In this document: piece by piece, positions 11,640 through 22,100 of the stretch | Layout: every line of letters begins with the position of its first letter | Numbering within the stretch: the stretch's first letter is position 1 | Source: Blastobasis lacticolella | Lineage: Eukaryota > Arthropoda > Insecta > Lepidoptera > Blastobasidae | Assembly (NCBI GenBank): GCA_905147135.1 | Contig: LR990040.1 | Span: 21,961,857-22,025,856 of the forward strand | DNA length: 64,000 nucleotides | Direction of reading: 5' to 3' | Program-made: the position numbers and the translations under genes | Notes under the pieces: model-generated | What the model saw: the letters and a program-made list of their open reading frames with translations, nothing else | The model's database searches: none | Told to the model about the DNA's origin: nothing

Positions 11640-13786
11640 AACTTTGAAGAGAGAGTTCAAGAGTACGTGAAACCGTTCAGGGGTAAACCTGCGAAACTCG
11701 AATGAACGAACGGAGAGATTCATCGTCACTCCGCGGCGTACGGACGTGCGATTCGATGTGACCGGCGCAAGTCGGGCCGCACGACGCGCGTACGTCACGT
11801 CCGTGGACGGCGTGCACTTCTCTCTTAGTAATACATCGCGACCCGTTCGTAGTCGGTCTAAGCGCCGTGCGGGAGTCCATTCGTCGCCTCGTGTGACGGT
11901 TGGACCGCTGCGGTCGCCGACCGGCTAACGCGGACGGTACGACAATCGAACCGCGCACGCGTTAACGCGCGTCCGGCCCGACGCAAGGCAACGTCGTCAC
12001 CTATGTCCTGCCAATGTGCGGACGTCGGTGCGGCGCGCCTGTCGTCGCTGCCGTGCAGTCTCGGACTGTGCGCGTCTCCGTCTGCGATGATTCAGTTTCG
12101 GGCACTCGCAGGACCCGTCTTGAAACACGGACCAAGGAGTCTAGCATGTGTGCGAGTCATTGAGATTAATAAACTGAAAGGCGCAACGAAAGTGAAGGCG
12201 TGCGCTCGTCGCGCGCTCAGGGAGGATGGAGCGCCGGTCTAGGTCGGCCTCTCGCACTCCCGAGGCGTCTCGTTTCCAATCTGTGAATGCAGGCGCGCTC
12301 TGAGCACAGATGCTGGGACCCGAAAGATGGTGAACTATGCCTGGTCAGGTCGAAGTCAGGGGAAACCCTGATGGAGGACCGTAGCGATTCTGACGTGCAA
12401 ATCGATCGTCGGAACTGGGTATAGGGGCGAAAGACTAATCGAACCATCTAGTAGCTGGTTCCGTCCGAAGTTTCCCTCAGGATAGCTGGCGTCGATCTGG
12501 ACAGTCTCATCCGGTAAAGCGAATGATTAGAGGCATTGGGGCCGAAACGACTTCAACCTATTCTCAAACTTTAAATGGGTGAGAACTCCGGCTTACTCGA
12601 ACGATGAAGCCGGAGATCTGATGACGGTGCCAAGTGGGCCAATTTTGGTAAGCAGAACTGGCGCTGTGGGATGAACCAAACGTAGTGTTAAGGCGCCTAA
12701 AAAACGCTCATGGGACACCATGAAAGGCGTTGGTCGCTCATGACAGCAGGACGGTGGCCATGGAAGTCGGAATCCGCTAAGGAGTGTGCAACGACTCACC
12801 TGCCGAAGCAACCAGCCCTGAAAATGGATGGCGCTGAAGCGTTTTGCCTATACACTACCGTTACGGGCATGTGCGACGTTCATTATTGAATGTCATTAAG
12901 CCGTAACGAGTAGGACGTGCGCGGCGGAGAGCGCAGAAGGGTCTGGGCGTGAGCCCGCCTGGAGCCTCCGTCGGTGCAGATCTTGGTGGTAGTAGCAAAT
13001 ACTCCAGCGAGGCCCTGGAGGACTGACGTGGAGAAGGGTTTCGCGTGAACAGTAGTTGCTCGCGAGTCAGTCGATCCTAAGCTCAAGGAGAGATCTTATG
13101 TCGATGTGGCGTGTTTATTCATAATAATAATATGATGATAAATAACGCCCTTTGAGCGAAAGGGAATCCGGTTCCTATTCCGGAACCCGGCAGCGGAACC
13201 GTTTCAATAATCGTTCCCTCGTTTCAAAGCGAGTGTTCGACGGGGTAACCCAAAGTGGCCTGAAGACGCCGCCGAGAGGTCCGGGAAGAGTTTTCTTTTC
13301 TGCCTGAGCGTTCGAGTTCCATGGAATCCTATAGAAGGGAGATATGGTTCGGAACGCGAAGAGCACCGCATTTGCGGCGGTGTCCGGATACTCTCTGCGG
13401 ACCTTGAAAATTCAGGTGAGGGATGTACGTGGAGTTGTCGCGCCGGTTCGTACCCATATCCGCAGCAGGTCTCCAAGGTGAAGAGCCTCTAGTCGATAGA
13501 ATAATGTAGGTAAGGGAAGTCGGCAAATTGGATCCGTAACTTCGGAATAAGGATTGGCTCTGAGGACCGGGGCGTGTCGGGTTTGGACGGGAAGCGGATG
13601 CGGCCGGTGCCGGGCCTGGTCGATGCTCTCGCGTCTCTCGGGACGTGGGGGCGGAATCCGGACCCGCGTTCCGGCCTTCCGCGGATCTTCCTAGCCGTAA
13701 GGCCGTGTCGGTTTAGTCTCGTGCTAGATCGGCGCGGTTCTGTACGACCGCCGTTCAACGGTCAGCTCAGAACTGGCACGGACAAG

Positions 13787-13820
<34 letters not shown>

Positions 13821-13844
13821 CGATGGCCCTCGCGGGTGTTGACG

Positions 13845-13934
<90 letters not shown>
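11254..13934 (+). rRNA. 28S large-subunit rRNA, 5' part, interrupted by R2
   Basis: Starts at CCTCAGATCAGGGAGGATCA and carries GCATATTAGTAAGCGGAGGA and the other conserved 5' domains. Continuous to 13,934, where GGGAGTAACTATGACTCTCTTA is cut off: this is the universally conserved R2 target, normally continuing AAGGTAGCCAAATGCC. About 2.68 kb is present; the 3' part (roughly a quarter to a third of the gene) is absent, lost beyond R2 in the N gap. An AT-rich loop (13,111-13,145) in the D7 region is the likely hidden-break site that splits insect 28S into alpha and beta halves. Because of the insertion this copy cannot make a functional 28S. Confidence 0.96.
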
Positions 13935-16900
13935 GTCAGTAAGACCACAGTAGGTAGAGATGATGCTTGTACATCTCGACGGTGACCTATCAACGTGTTA
14001 TATCGGAAACGGTATAACGACATAGGTAACGCATCGTACTGCCGATGTGTGAGATGCGAGCGAGTCGGCGTATGCCGACAGACACTGGCATCTCAGACGT
14101 CGGTGTGTTGGTCCCCTTGCTCCGTGTGCGGGGTTGCTCCGTATTGCGGTGTCTGGTGCGTGCGGCGAGATTGTCTAGTCAGACTCTCGTAGCAATGGGG
14201 TGAAGCCTGGTCTTGAACCTCGCAGTCCCGTAAAGGATGTCTCCACCTCAACAGTACGAGGGGAGCTCTAGTGTAGCGACACCTTCGGGTGGGACCATTG
14301 TAAACGTCGTGCGCGAAACGGGGGCGGGGGCTAGCACCCCCCGTTCCTGGAATTTTACCGCTGGCACACCAATTAATGAAAATTATGCGGGTACCTCCAC
14401 TACCGCGCAGGAGATGGAGGGCAGCTCGCGAAATTCCATCCCGGCGCCTCAATCTGGCCAATCCGGCTCTGATTGTGCGTCGTCTATAACCCACCAGTGC
14501 CAAATGTGTGGCAGGGGTTTCAACACCAAAACGGGGTTGGGCGTGCACAAAAAGCGCGCCCACCCACTCGAAATGAACGCGGAGAGCGCTCCGAGGGAGG
14601 CGAAGCGCCGATGGCGCGACGAAGAGGTGTCACTCATGGCTAAGACCGAAGCCAGGCTGACGGGCGAGTTTGGGATCTGCGGCAATATGGAACTGATGAG
14701 GGAACTTCCGAATTTCGGTAGAACCCTCGAAGCCATAAAAGGCCAACGGCGTAAGCCGGCCTATAAAGCCCTTGTACTACGGTACATGGAGCAACTATCC
14801 TCCCAGGGGCAGGAGGAAATCTCCGAACATCAGGAGATGACCGCAGACCCCCAAATCTCGCCGGTCCCTGTGCCACGGATCGATGGTCGGTCGAGTGACC
14901 CTCCGGTTGCGAATGTTGGCGTGGAGCATATTTATGTGCCCTCATCGGAAACACAAGGTTCTCAAATTGTGGCTCAACTCCTAGAGAGGGCGGCTGCGAG
15001 GAGGGGATCCTCTGGTTTTGCGAGGAGACGCCGTGACCCGCAAGATGCCGCTGAGTCAGCATCGCTGTCGAAGCGGAAGCTCCGAAGAAGAGAGTACGCA
15101 AAGGTACAGGAACTGTACCGGAAGTGTCGGCGTCGAGCAGCCACGGAAATTATTGATGGCTCTTTCCGGGAGGTGCGTCACGAACTCGAAGAATTAGATG
15201 CCTACTGGCGTCCGATTCTAGAGGGAGTGTCGCAAGCTCCGGGGCCCACACCGGAAGCTCTGAGGGCTTTTAATAAGCGCAAAGAGCAGGACGGGGGCGA
15301 GCATAATCGAAATCTTTCCGAGCTGTGGAAGCCATTCACCGAAGATGAAGTGAAGGCATGCCAGATCGACTTGCAGACAGCGCCGGGGCCTGATGGTATT
15401 CGGGCAGAAGACTGGCGTGCAGTTCCTGCGGCCCAGAAAGCGGAAATTTACAATGCCTGGATAAAACGAGGCGAGATACCGCCCGAACTGCGAGAGTGTC
15501 GAACGGTGTTTGTGCCGAAAAAGGATGATCCTGCTGGGCCCGGCGACTATAGACCGATCTCGATCGCGTCAATACCGCTGAGGCACATGCACACGATCCT
15601 GGCGCGAAGACTGCTCGCCTGTCGTCCCCCCCGACGCCCGTCAACGTGGATTTATCTGCGCGGATGGGACGCTCGAGAACACCGCGGTCTTAGATGCGGT
15701 GTTAGGGGATAGCCGAAGGAAATTAAGAGAGTGCCACACGGCGGTCCTAGACTTTTCCAAAGCATTCGATACAGTGTCGCACGCGGCACTTGTGCAATTG
15801 CTACGGGGAGGGGGACTGCCGGTGGAATTCTGTGATTACATAGCTCGTCTATACACCACGTCCACCACGGTCTTTGACGTGCGTGGACGAACGAGCCCTT
15901 CGGTGAAAGTCGGTTGCGGTGTCCGTCAGGGAGACCCGTTATCGCCGCTCCTATTCAACATGGCGATGGACGTCATACTGGCGTCCCTACCGAAGGAAAT
16001 CGGTTACGGGCTCAATGCGGAGCGTGTCTCTGCGTTGGCCTATGCCGACGACCTAGTCCTGTTCGCAGGCTCGAAGGTGGGGATGCAGGAGGCGATCGAT
16101 ACTGTTGATAGGGTGGGGCGTATGATGGGACTCTACATTAACCCGGGCCAAGAGCTCCGTCTTATCTATGATCCCTGACGGGAAACGCAAAAAGATCCAC
16201 TATATTACCGGACACACCTTCAAGGTGCATGGTAAGTGGATCTCGCAAGTGAATTGCGTCGAACGTTGGCGATACTTAGGTGTCGACTTCGATTCCTCTG
16301 GATGCGCGATATTAGAGCAGAACATAGCCACCGCCTTAGAGAACATCAAAAAGGCGCCCCTGAAGCCCCAACAGAGAGTGGAGCTTGTAAGGGGACATCT
16401 ACTGCCGAGGTTCCTGCACGGTTTTGTGCTTGGTAACATTTCGGCGGATAGATTGAGGCAGCTCGATATCCAGATCCGGAAAGCAGTGAGGGGATGGCTG
16501 AGGCTACCGAAGGATGTGCCCATAGCGTACTTCCATGCTTCGATACGTGACGGTGGCTTGGGTGTACCGGCGTTGAGCTCGATGGTACCGGATCTTGTCG
16601 TAAGACGTTTCGGTTGTCTGAGCACTTCTAGCTGGGGTGCCGCGAGAGCCGCCGCACGGACCGAGCGGATAAGAAGGAAGCTAGATTGGGCGCGTAAACA
16701 GGTAGACCGCTTCTCGAAAGAGGACCCGAGTACCAAAGCGATGTCGATAACACAGTACTGGCGTGAGACTTTGCATGCGTCGACTGACGGTTACGCCCTA
16801 AGGGAGACGTCACGCGTCCCTGCATCCACTAAGTGGGTCAGGGAACGATGCGAGCAAGTCTCAGGCCGCGATTACGTGCAGTTCGTGCGAACGCATATTA

Positions 16901-17587
16901 ATGCGTTGCCCTCGAGAGTGCGCTCATCGAGGGGTTGTAGGATCGGTGGCGAGACGCAGTTGAGATGTCGTGCAGGATGCATGGTCAAGGAAACCACGGC
17001 TCACACCATCCAACAATGCCACAGAACGCACGGCGGCCGAATCAAACGCCACGACCGTGTGGTCGAGTTTATCGCCGAACAGATGGGAAAAGGAAAGTGG
17101 TCCACCACCAAGGAGCCGAATATCAGAACCGAACTGGGACTCCGTAAGCCTGACATAATCGCCAAGCGAGACGGTGTCGGAATCATACTGGACGTCCAAG
17201 TAGTCTCGGGTCAGCGACCTCTGGACGATGATCATCGTGACAAACGTAACAAATACGGGAAGCACGATGAGCTCGTCGAGAAGGTGGCAGACATACTGGG
17301 GCTACAGAAGTCGGACGTCCGTACGACGACGTGCACTATTTCGTGGCGCGGTGTGTGGAGCAGAAATTCCCACAGGGACCTGCGGACACACATTCAGCTT
17401 ACGAAAGCGGCACTCGAGTTAGTACCGATTATGGTACTTCGTGGTTCGCATACCAACTGGTCGCGGTTCAACCAGATGACCTGCATGAAGGGCTATGAGA
17501 GGCCTGAGTGAGGAGTCGGGGTCCTGCGACTCAAGGATCGACGCCGGGTCCTGCTGGTGCCGGGCGGCAGTGCAGCTACACTGCACA
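13935..17587 (+). mobile_element. R2 non-LTR retrotransposon in 28S (3' end lost in gap)
   Basis: Begins exactly where 28S breaks off at the R2 target. Order: structured 5' UTR (13,935-14,236), one broken ORF (14,237-17,511), then 76 bp of 3' UTR before the N run. R2 elements insert by target-primed reverse transcription and are copied as part of the rRNA transcript. The 5' UTR has a 9-bp stem capped by GAAA (13,997-14,018) and a nested GTCGGC-GTAT-GCCGAC hairpin (14,064-14,079). The four bases AAGG expected between CTTA and the cleavage point are missing, a typical small 5'-junction deletion. The 3' UTR and 3' junction cannot be seen. Confidence 0.95.
14237..17511 (+). pseudogene. R2 polyprotein: ZnF-Myb-RT-endonuclease, two +1 frameshifts
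   Basis: The ORF opens at ATG 14,237, six bases after an in-frame TAA. It is readable as three overlapping frames (14,237-15,712; 15,699-16,178; 16,168-17,511), together about 1,090 residues, close to the usual R2 size of about 1,100. In order: one C2H2 zinc finger (C88, C91, H104, H109), a Myb-like DNA-binding stretch around residues 120-165, reverse transcriptase with DFSKAFDTVSH (about 15,750), GVRQGDPLSPLLFN and YADD (16,041-16,052), a thumb, a zinc knuckle (about 16,964-17,025) and a restriction-like endonuclease with KPD (17,146-17,154) and a second catalytic Asp (17,191). The single N-terminal finger puts it in the R2-D type, like Bombyx R2. Both shifts add one base, in a C7 run at 15,626-15,632 and in GGGCC at 16,145-16,149, so assembly error is as likely as real decay. 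Catalytic motifs are all intact. Confidence 0.93.
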
Positions 17588-18087
17588 NNNNNNNNNNNNN
17601 NNNNNNNNNNNNNNNNNNNNNNNNNNNNNNNNNNNNNNNNNNNNNNNNNNNNNNNNNNNNNNNNNNNNNNNNNNNNNNNNNNNNNNNNNNNNNNNNNNNN
17701 NNNNNNNNNNNNNNNNNNNNNNNNNNNNNNNNNNNNNNNNNNNNNNNNNNNNNNNNNNNNNNNNNNNNNNNNNNNNNNNNNNNNNNNNNNNNNNNNNNNN
17801 NNNNNNNNNNNNNNNNNNNNNNNNNNNNNNNNNNNNNNNNNNNNNNNNNNNNNNNNNNNNNNNNNNNNNNNNNNNNNNNNNNNNNNNNNNNNNNNNNNNN
17901 NNNNNNNNNNNNNNNNNNNNNNNNNNNNNNNNNNNNNNNNNNNNNNNNNNNNNNNNNNNNNNNNNNNNNNNNNNNNNNNNNNNNNNNNNNNNNNNNNNNN
18001 NNNNNNNNNNNNNNNNNNNNNNNNNNNNNNNNNNNNNNNNNNNNNNNNNNNNNNNNNNNNNNNNNNNNNNNNNNNNNNNNNNNNNNN
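17588..18087. other. Scaffold gap of exactly 500 N
   Basis: An unbroken run of N of round length, a conventional placeholder rather than a measured distance. It hides the R2 3' end, the rest of 28S and an unknown amount of rDNA. Apparent ORFs across it are artefacts. Confidence 0.99.
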
Positions 18088-18262
18088 TACGCTTGACGTT
18101 AAACGTTTCTGTTTCGTCGTTAATGCCGTTTCGTATGACGGTCTCTCCACTACCGGGCGGCAATCGTCGATTTATTATTTAACGCATATGTTCAATGATT
18201 ATATAAAATCGTGAAAACTGTCGCTTGTCAAAGTACACTAACTTGGTGTTCTTGACGCCACT
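18088..18262 (+). repeat. Displaced ETS fragment
   Basis: 175 bp matching the ETS at 7,948-8,122 with only two differences seen (TTAAATG/TTCAATG and ATATATAATC/ATATAAAATC). Homology stops sharply after GACGCCACT. In the normal unit ETS leads to 18S; here it runs into IGS minisatellite instead. It is either a rearranged rDNA fragment or a spacer-promoter duplication inside another IGS. Confidence 0.92.
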
Positions 18263-18275
18263 TGATCACGGACAC

Positions 18276-18452
18276 TGTTTAAAAAGTACACAGTGTAAAA
18301 AGTACAAAGTGTGCAAGTGTGCAAGTGTACAAAGTACAAAGTACAAAGTGTTTAAAATACACAATGTCAAAAGTACAAAGTGTACAAGTGTACAAAGTAC
18401 ACAGTGTAAAGAATACACATTGTAAAAAGTACACAGTGTAAAAAATACACGG
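18276..18452. repeat. IGS minisatellite fragment after the gap
   Basis: About eleven units of the same 16-bp family as 1-3,975 (AAAAAGTACACAGTGT and ACAAAGTGTACAAGTGT types). They abut the displaced ETS on the left and a LINE relic on the right. Confidence 0.9.
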
Positions 18453-18461
18453 TTCACGAAA

Positions 18462-20003
18462 GTTGAATCAATAATAGGTAGTTTAAAGAGTAATATTGTT
18501 ATAATGGGTGACCTCTGGTAGAAGTCTGGTAATCCTTCTTGTGTCGAGAATTATCGGCCTATAGCTAGATCTTCGGCTCCTGCTAAAATGTATGAATCCA
18601 TCCTACACAAGGAAATTTCATGGCAGATCAAACCGTACTTATCCGATTGTCAACACGGGTTTCGTTCAAAACGCTCGGTCAACACCAATCTTCTTACTTT
18701 GGTAGCGGTACCCAGGTTGACGTTGTATATTTTGATTTTAAAAAGGCTTGCGATCGGGTCGATAACGACATTCTGTTGAGTAAGCTTTGTGCAATGGGTT
18801 TTTCTCCAAACCTCCTAAAACTATTCGCAAGTTATATGTGTGACAGGCAGCAGTATATTCGTCATAGATGCTTCATTTCGGACACTTATCACACTCGTTC
18901 CGGTGTTAGTCAGGGGTCGATACTGGGACCATTACTTTTTGGAATTATGATAAACAACCTAGATGGAGTCCTTATTTCGTCCCAAAGTTTAATATACGCC
19001 GATGATCTAAAGGTCATCTGCCCTATTAATGATATGGGTGATTGTGCTGCGTTGCAGCGCGACATTGACTCCCTATTGCAATGGAGCATCGACAATAAGC
19101 TCAGCTTCAACCCAGCCAAATGCAGTATCATGTCCTATAGCAGAGCTAAAAATCCTGTGGTTGCCCAGTATATGCTGAGCGGCATGCCTATCGAGCGGGT
19201 TACTACAGTAAGGGATTTCGGAGTGACTTTTGACACTTGATTAAATTTTCATGACCATATGACTTCTATGGCTACTAGCTGTTACAAAAGGTTAGGCTTT
19301 GTGATTAGGAATGCCCGAGATTTTGACGATCCTGGAGCATTGAAGCTTATTTATATGGCGTTAGTAAGAAGCAAACTGGAGTTTGCGTCTATTGTGTGGA
19401 ATCCTCATGAGAGTACTTACGCTTTACTTCTGGAGAAAATTCAAAAGGCGTTCCTGCGTTTTCTTTACAAGAAAATATACGGGTATTATCCTTTTTTGTA
19501 CCCAACTTAGTTCCTGCTGGGGATACTACAATTTAATTCTCTAAAAGTAAGGCGTGATGCTGGCTTGCTTATTTTTGTGTGCCGTATTTTGCGTGGGGAC
19601 TCGGACTGCATGGAGCTCGTTGCTCGGGTTGTGAGACTTTACGTTCCGCATATCTCTAGGCTATTGCTGAGACCTCGCCAGCATTATATCTTCGCGGCCC
19701 CTGCGGTTCGGACTGTGTCGCGGCCAGCGCACCTCTCATTCGAGCGTTAACTTTGCTGAATTCGCTTCTGGCATCGGTGCCTGAATGTGATGTTTTTGCT
19801 AGTAGATGGGCGGATGTGTGTAAGGAGTGTTTGAGGTTCTGTGAGACGATGAACGGGTGAATAATATGAAATTATATTTTTTGTTATACTATATACTTGT
19901 ATTATCTTAAGATGTATCTAATATTAAGTTTGCAGTGTAATTAGTTCTTAAACTGTAAGACTGTAAAAATTGTGGAAAAATAAATAATCAATAAATAAAT
20001 ACA
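18462..20003 (+). pseudogene. CR1/Jockey-type LINE relic (EN remnant + RT)
   Basis: Reverse-transcriptase pseudogene. In one frame, 18,462-18,512 reads like the end of the apurinic endonuclease domain (ends SNIVIMGD). After a TAG it jumps to SCVENYRPI at the front of RT, so the part between was deleted. After a frameshift near 18,700 the main frame (18,620-19,240) holds VYFDFKKACDRVDND, SGVSQGSILGPLLFG, LIYADD and LSFNPAKC; TGA stops it, then the same frame continues at 19,259-19,510 and 19,565-19,750. A last frameshift leads to a terminal TGA at 19,858. The A-rich tail with AATAAATA repeats (19,976-20,001) marks the 3' end. The domain style is that of CR1/Jockey-group LINEs; the family cannot be named. 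Clearly dead. Confidence 0.85.
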
Positions 20004-20014
20004 ATACAGTTTAA

Positions 20015-20141
20015 GGTCTTTGGTGATCTGGTTGATGTCTTTCAACGACACCACTTGCGTGGTGAGCGCCTCGATCTGTAACTCTTGGTTCTTCACCATC
20101 TTTGTCTTGTCGAAGATCATGCCGCGTGCCTTGCTCAGCAG
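20015..20141 (-). pseudogene. Relic of exon 6 of the coiled-coil gene (third paralogue)
   Basis: 127 bp corresponding to the first 127 bp of the 165-bp exon at 33,057-33,221, with splice acceptor (CCCCAG) intact. The 3' end is cut by the LINE tail. I count three differences from the intact exon and all are synonymous (Lys AAA/AAG, Ala GCT/GCG, Leu CTG/TTG). The adjacent intron and SINE are also conserved. This is an older duplicate than the 16.28-kb one. It has no continuing donor site and cannot be a working exon as placed. Confidence 0.85.
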
Positions 20142-20149
20142 CTGGGGAA

Positions 20150-20534
20150 AAATAAAATTAAAATAATCATAATCATCTTGGCGTTAATGTCCCGTTTGTG
20201 ATCTCGCGTATAAGGACCAGGGGTCCACATTGACCGTGATCCAGGATTCGGCAGACCAGGTAAATACAGTGGAGCGACTACCACCTGACCACCATGACTC
20301 ACCAGTACCATGATTATCAGGGGAACCTGACCTGATTAGATCATGGTTACACATTCAGTCGCCTGAATGTGCGGTTTACTTTACGATGTTTTCCCTCACC
20401 GTAAGAGCATAATTTAGTATTTAACTAATGTACATGACTTAAGAAGAGTCATTGGTACATGGCGGCTAAGGGACTCGAACCCGGTACCTCTCGCTTGCGA
20501 GTCGAAAACCTTTACCACTAGGCCACGGACGCTC
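20150..20534 (-). mobile_element. tRNA-headed SINE, family A
   Basis: On the minus strand a tRNA-like head (20,534 downward) carries an A-box-like TGGCCTAGTGGTAAAGG and a B box GGTTCGAGTCCC, then a conserved body (ATGTACCAATGACTC, GGTGAGGGAAAACATCG) and a tail CGCCAAGATGATTATGATT. Pol III-derived. Homologues lie at 33,235-33,615 and 28,876-29,236 in the first block. The tandem-duplication breakpoint (20,383) falls inside this SINE. Confidence 0.85.
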
Positions 20535-20745
20535 AAATGCGATTGGCTTAAGGCCTCCCCTAATACCGCTTATTTTATTAATTATGATGTTTCACAACTC
20601 TCTAGTATACATCGGTATACATCGATTTTACAATCAAATCATCTACGAGTGTATCGGCACAAAGGAATCGAACTTGGGAGAAATAATGTTGTAACGTTTA
20701 TTTTCTATTGTTTTATTGGAACTTCTTTGTATGTGGTGCTCAATG

Positions 20746-20891
20746 TACAGGTATCGGCCATAAATAACGCACATCGGCTAGTTCCGGCTTCAAACTTACT
20801 CACCCGCGTGCGACAGAGATGACTCTCTACGAAGATGACTCTTTACGAAGCCGAACTGGCCGATGTGCATTATTTACAGTCGATACCTGTA
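20746..20891. mobile_element. Palindromic MITE, 146 bp
   Basis: Terminal inverted repeats TACAGGTATCG...CGATACCTGTA. The imperfect pairing extends about 45 bp inward (ATAAATAACGCACATCGGC against GCCGATGTGCATTATTTA). A shorter relative with the same left end lies at 33,859-33,953, and both are repeated by the tandem duplication (37,026 and 50,140 on). No coding capacity; superfamily not assignable. Confidence 0.75.
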
Positions 20892-22100
20892 CCCGATTTT
20901 TTAAAGTCTTTTAATGGGGTTATCTTCTTGCGTTCAAAAGTTCCTATGGTCACCTTCTGTCATCATCATTAGACCTTAAATATCACCTAGGGGTTTAGTA
21001 CTCATCATGACCATCCCAACGAGCCCAAACACGCTGGAGTTAGATCTTATTGCGTTCATTAGTTTCTATGTCCAACTATGGTACCATATTAATGCATTGT
21101 CATCCAATTTGCATAAGCATACCAAACAGCTCAATCGGATACCAACAAATAATAGAAAAACTGTTTGTAAAAGACGGATAAATTTGCCACGGGCAAAGGC
21201 CATTTGAGTTAGAAGTAACAATTGTATTGAGGTTACATCGAAAATACTGATTCTTTGTTAATCCGTGGTCGCCCTAAAAGTTTCCAATATCGTTGGGCAA
21301 AGATAATACATATAGCAGAACTTCAAACGAACAGAGAATACATATTACGATCATCTTCACAGCCCTTATCAGTCCACTGCAGGACTGACGGCCTCTCCCA
21401 CGAGAAGGGCGGATTTTGCCATAATCTCCACCCTTGGCAGGCGGGTAGGAGATCGTAGTGTTGTAAAGATTGCAATAAAAAACGCTGCCGCCCATTTTCC
21501 AGCCTACGGAGACTCCAGGGGATGCAGTCTCGACACACATAGCGATCGCAAACTTATCGATTTCGGTCGTTATGTCATGTCAGGGGCTGTTTTATCAATA
21601 TAAATAACTCCCAGTTAATATTTGTAAGAAATTACCAAAAACTGTCCTGTCTATTGTTTTGTTACATTGCCTATTGTATGAAAATTCCTGTAATATTACT
21701 AATCTAAGGAAATTCAAAATTATATATTTACAATACTTTGTTTTTTTACTTGTCAGTTGACATTTTGGCAACGTCAAAGTCGTACACCGTGACGTGTTTG
21801 CTAACGATTTATCGTTAACTTTGCGGGCTGTCAAAAGAGACAGTCTAAAATTTTGACCACCAGCCGGCATAATGAGAGTTGTAATGGATAAAGCTTATAA
21901 AACGTAATGTCCTCTCGTAATTATTTAAATTCTTTAGCTAGCCAATTTTTTAATATTAATGTTTAAAATATTACTAATTTGCTATGAAACGAACGCATTC
22001 TCGGCATGAAATTATGAACACACCCGAAAAAAGCTATGGTGTCACTGGGTCAGATTAAGTTTGTGCTACTGCATAGACAGACAGGTAAAAAAATCCTAGG
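20892..22100. other. Intron-derived and repeat-derived sequence, no gene
   Basis: 20,915-21,045 is an inverted relative of 34,140-34,290. 21,100-21,245 matches intron around 35,130-35,440, but the exon at 35,237-35,371 is absent here: homology resumes at TGCCACGGGCAAAGGCC, just outside the exon, so this relic copy lost that exon. 21,370-21,535 is a copy of a common retroposon piece (AGTCCACTGCAGGA...TAATCTCCAC...GGAGATCG) also present at 35,636-35,790 and 53,428-53,590. The remainder is AT-rich and unrecognised. Confidence 0.6.

Noticed and set aside
13935..14120. Definite HDV-like ribozyme at the R2 5' end
   Set aside because: Several stems are visible but I could not fit the five-helix double-pseudoknot order, so I report structure only.
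8870..14192. Open frames across 18S, ITS, 5.8S and 28S
   Set aside because: Shadows of rRNA genes; GC-rich rRNA gives chance open frames.
17419..18214. ORFs of about 180-240 residues across the gap
   Set aside because: Consist mainly of unknown residues from the N run.
20461..20534. tRNA gene candidate (also 24,921, 28,142, 29,165, 33,540, 57,358)
   Set aside because: Good B boxes but acceptor stems do not close and each is followed by shared SINE body and tail.
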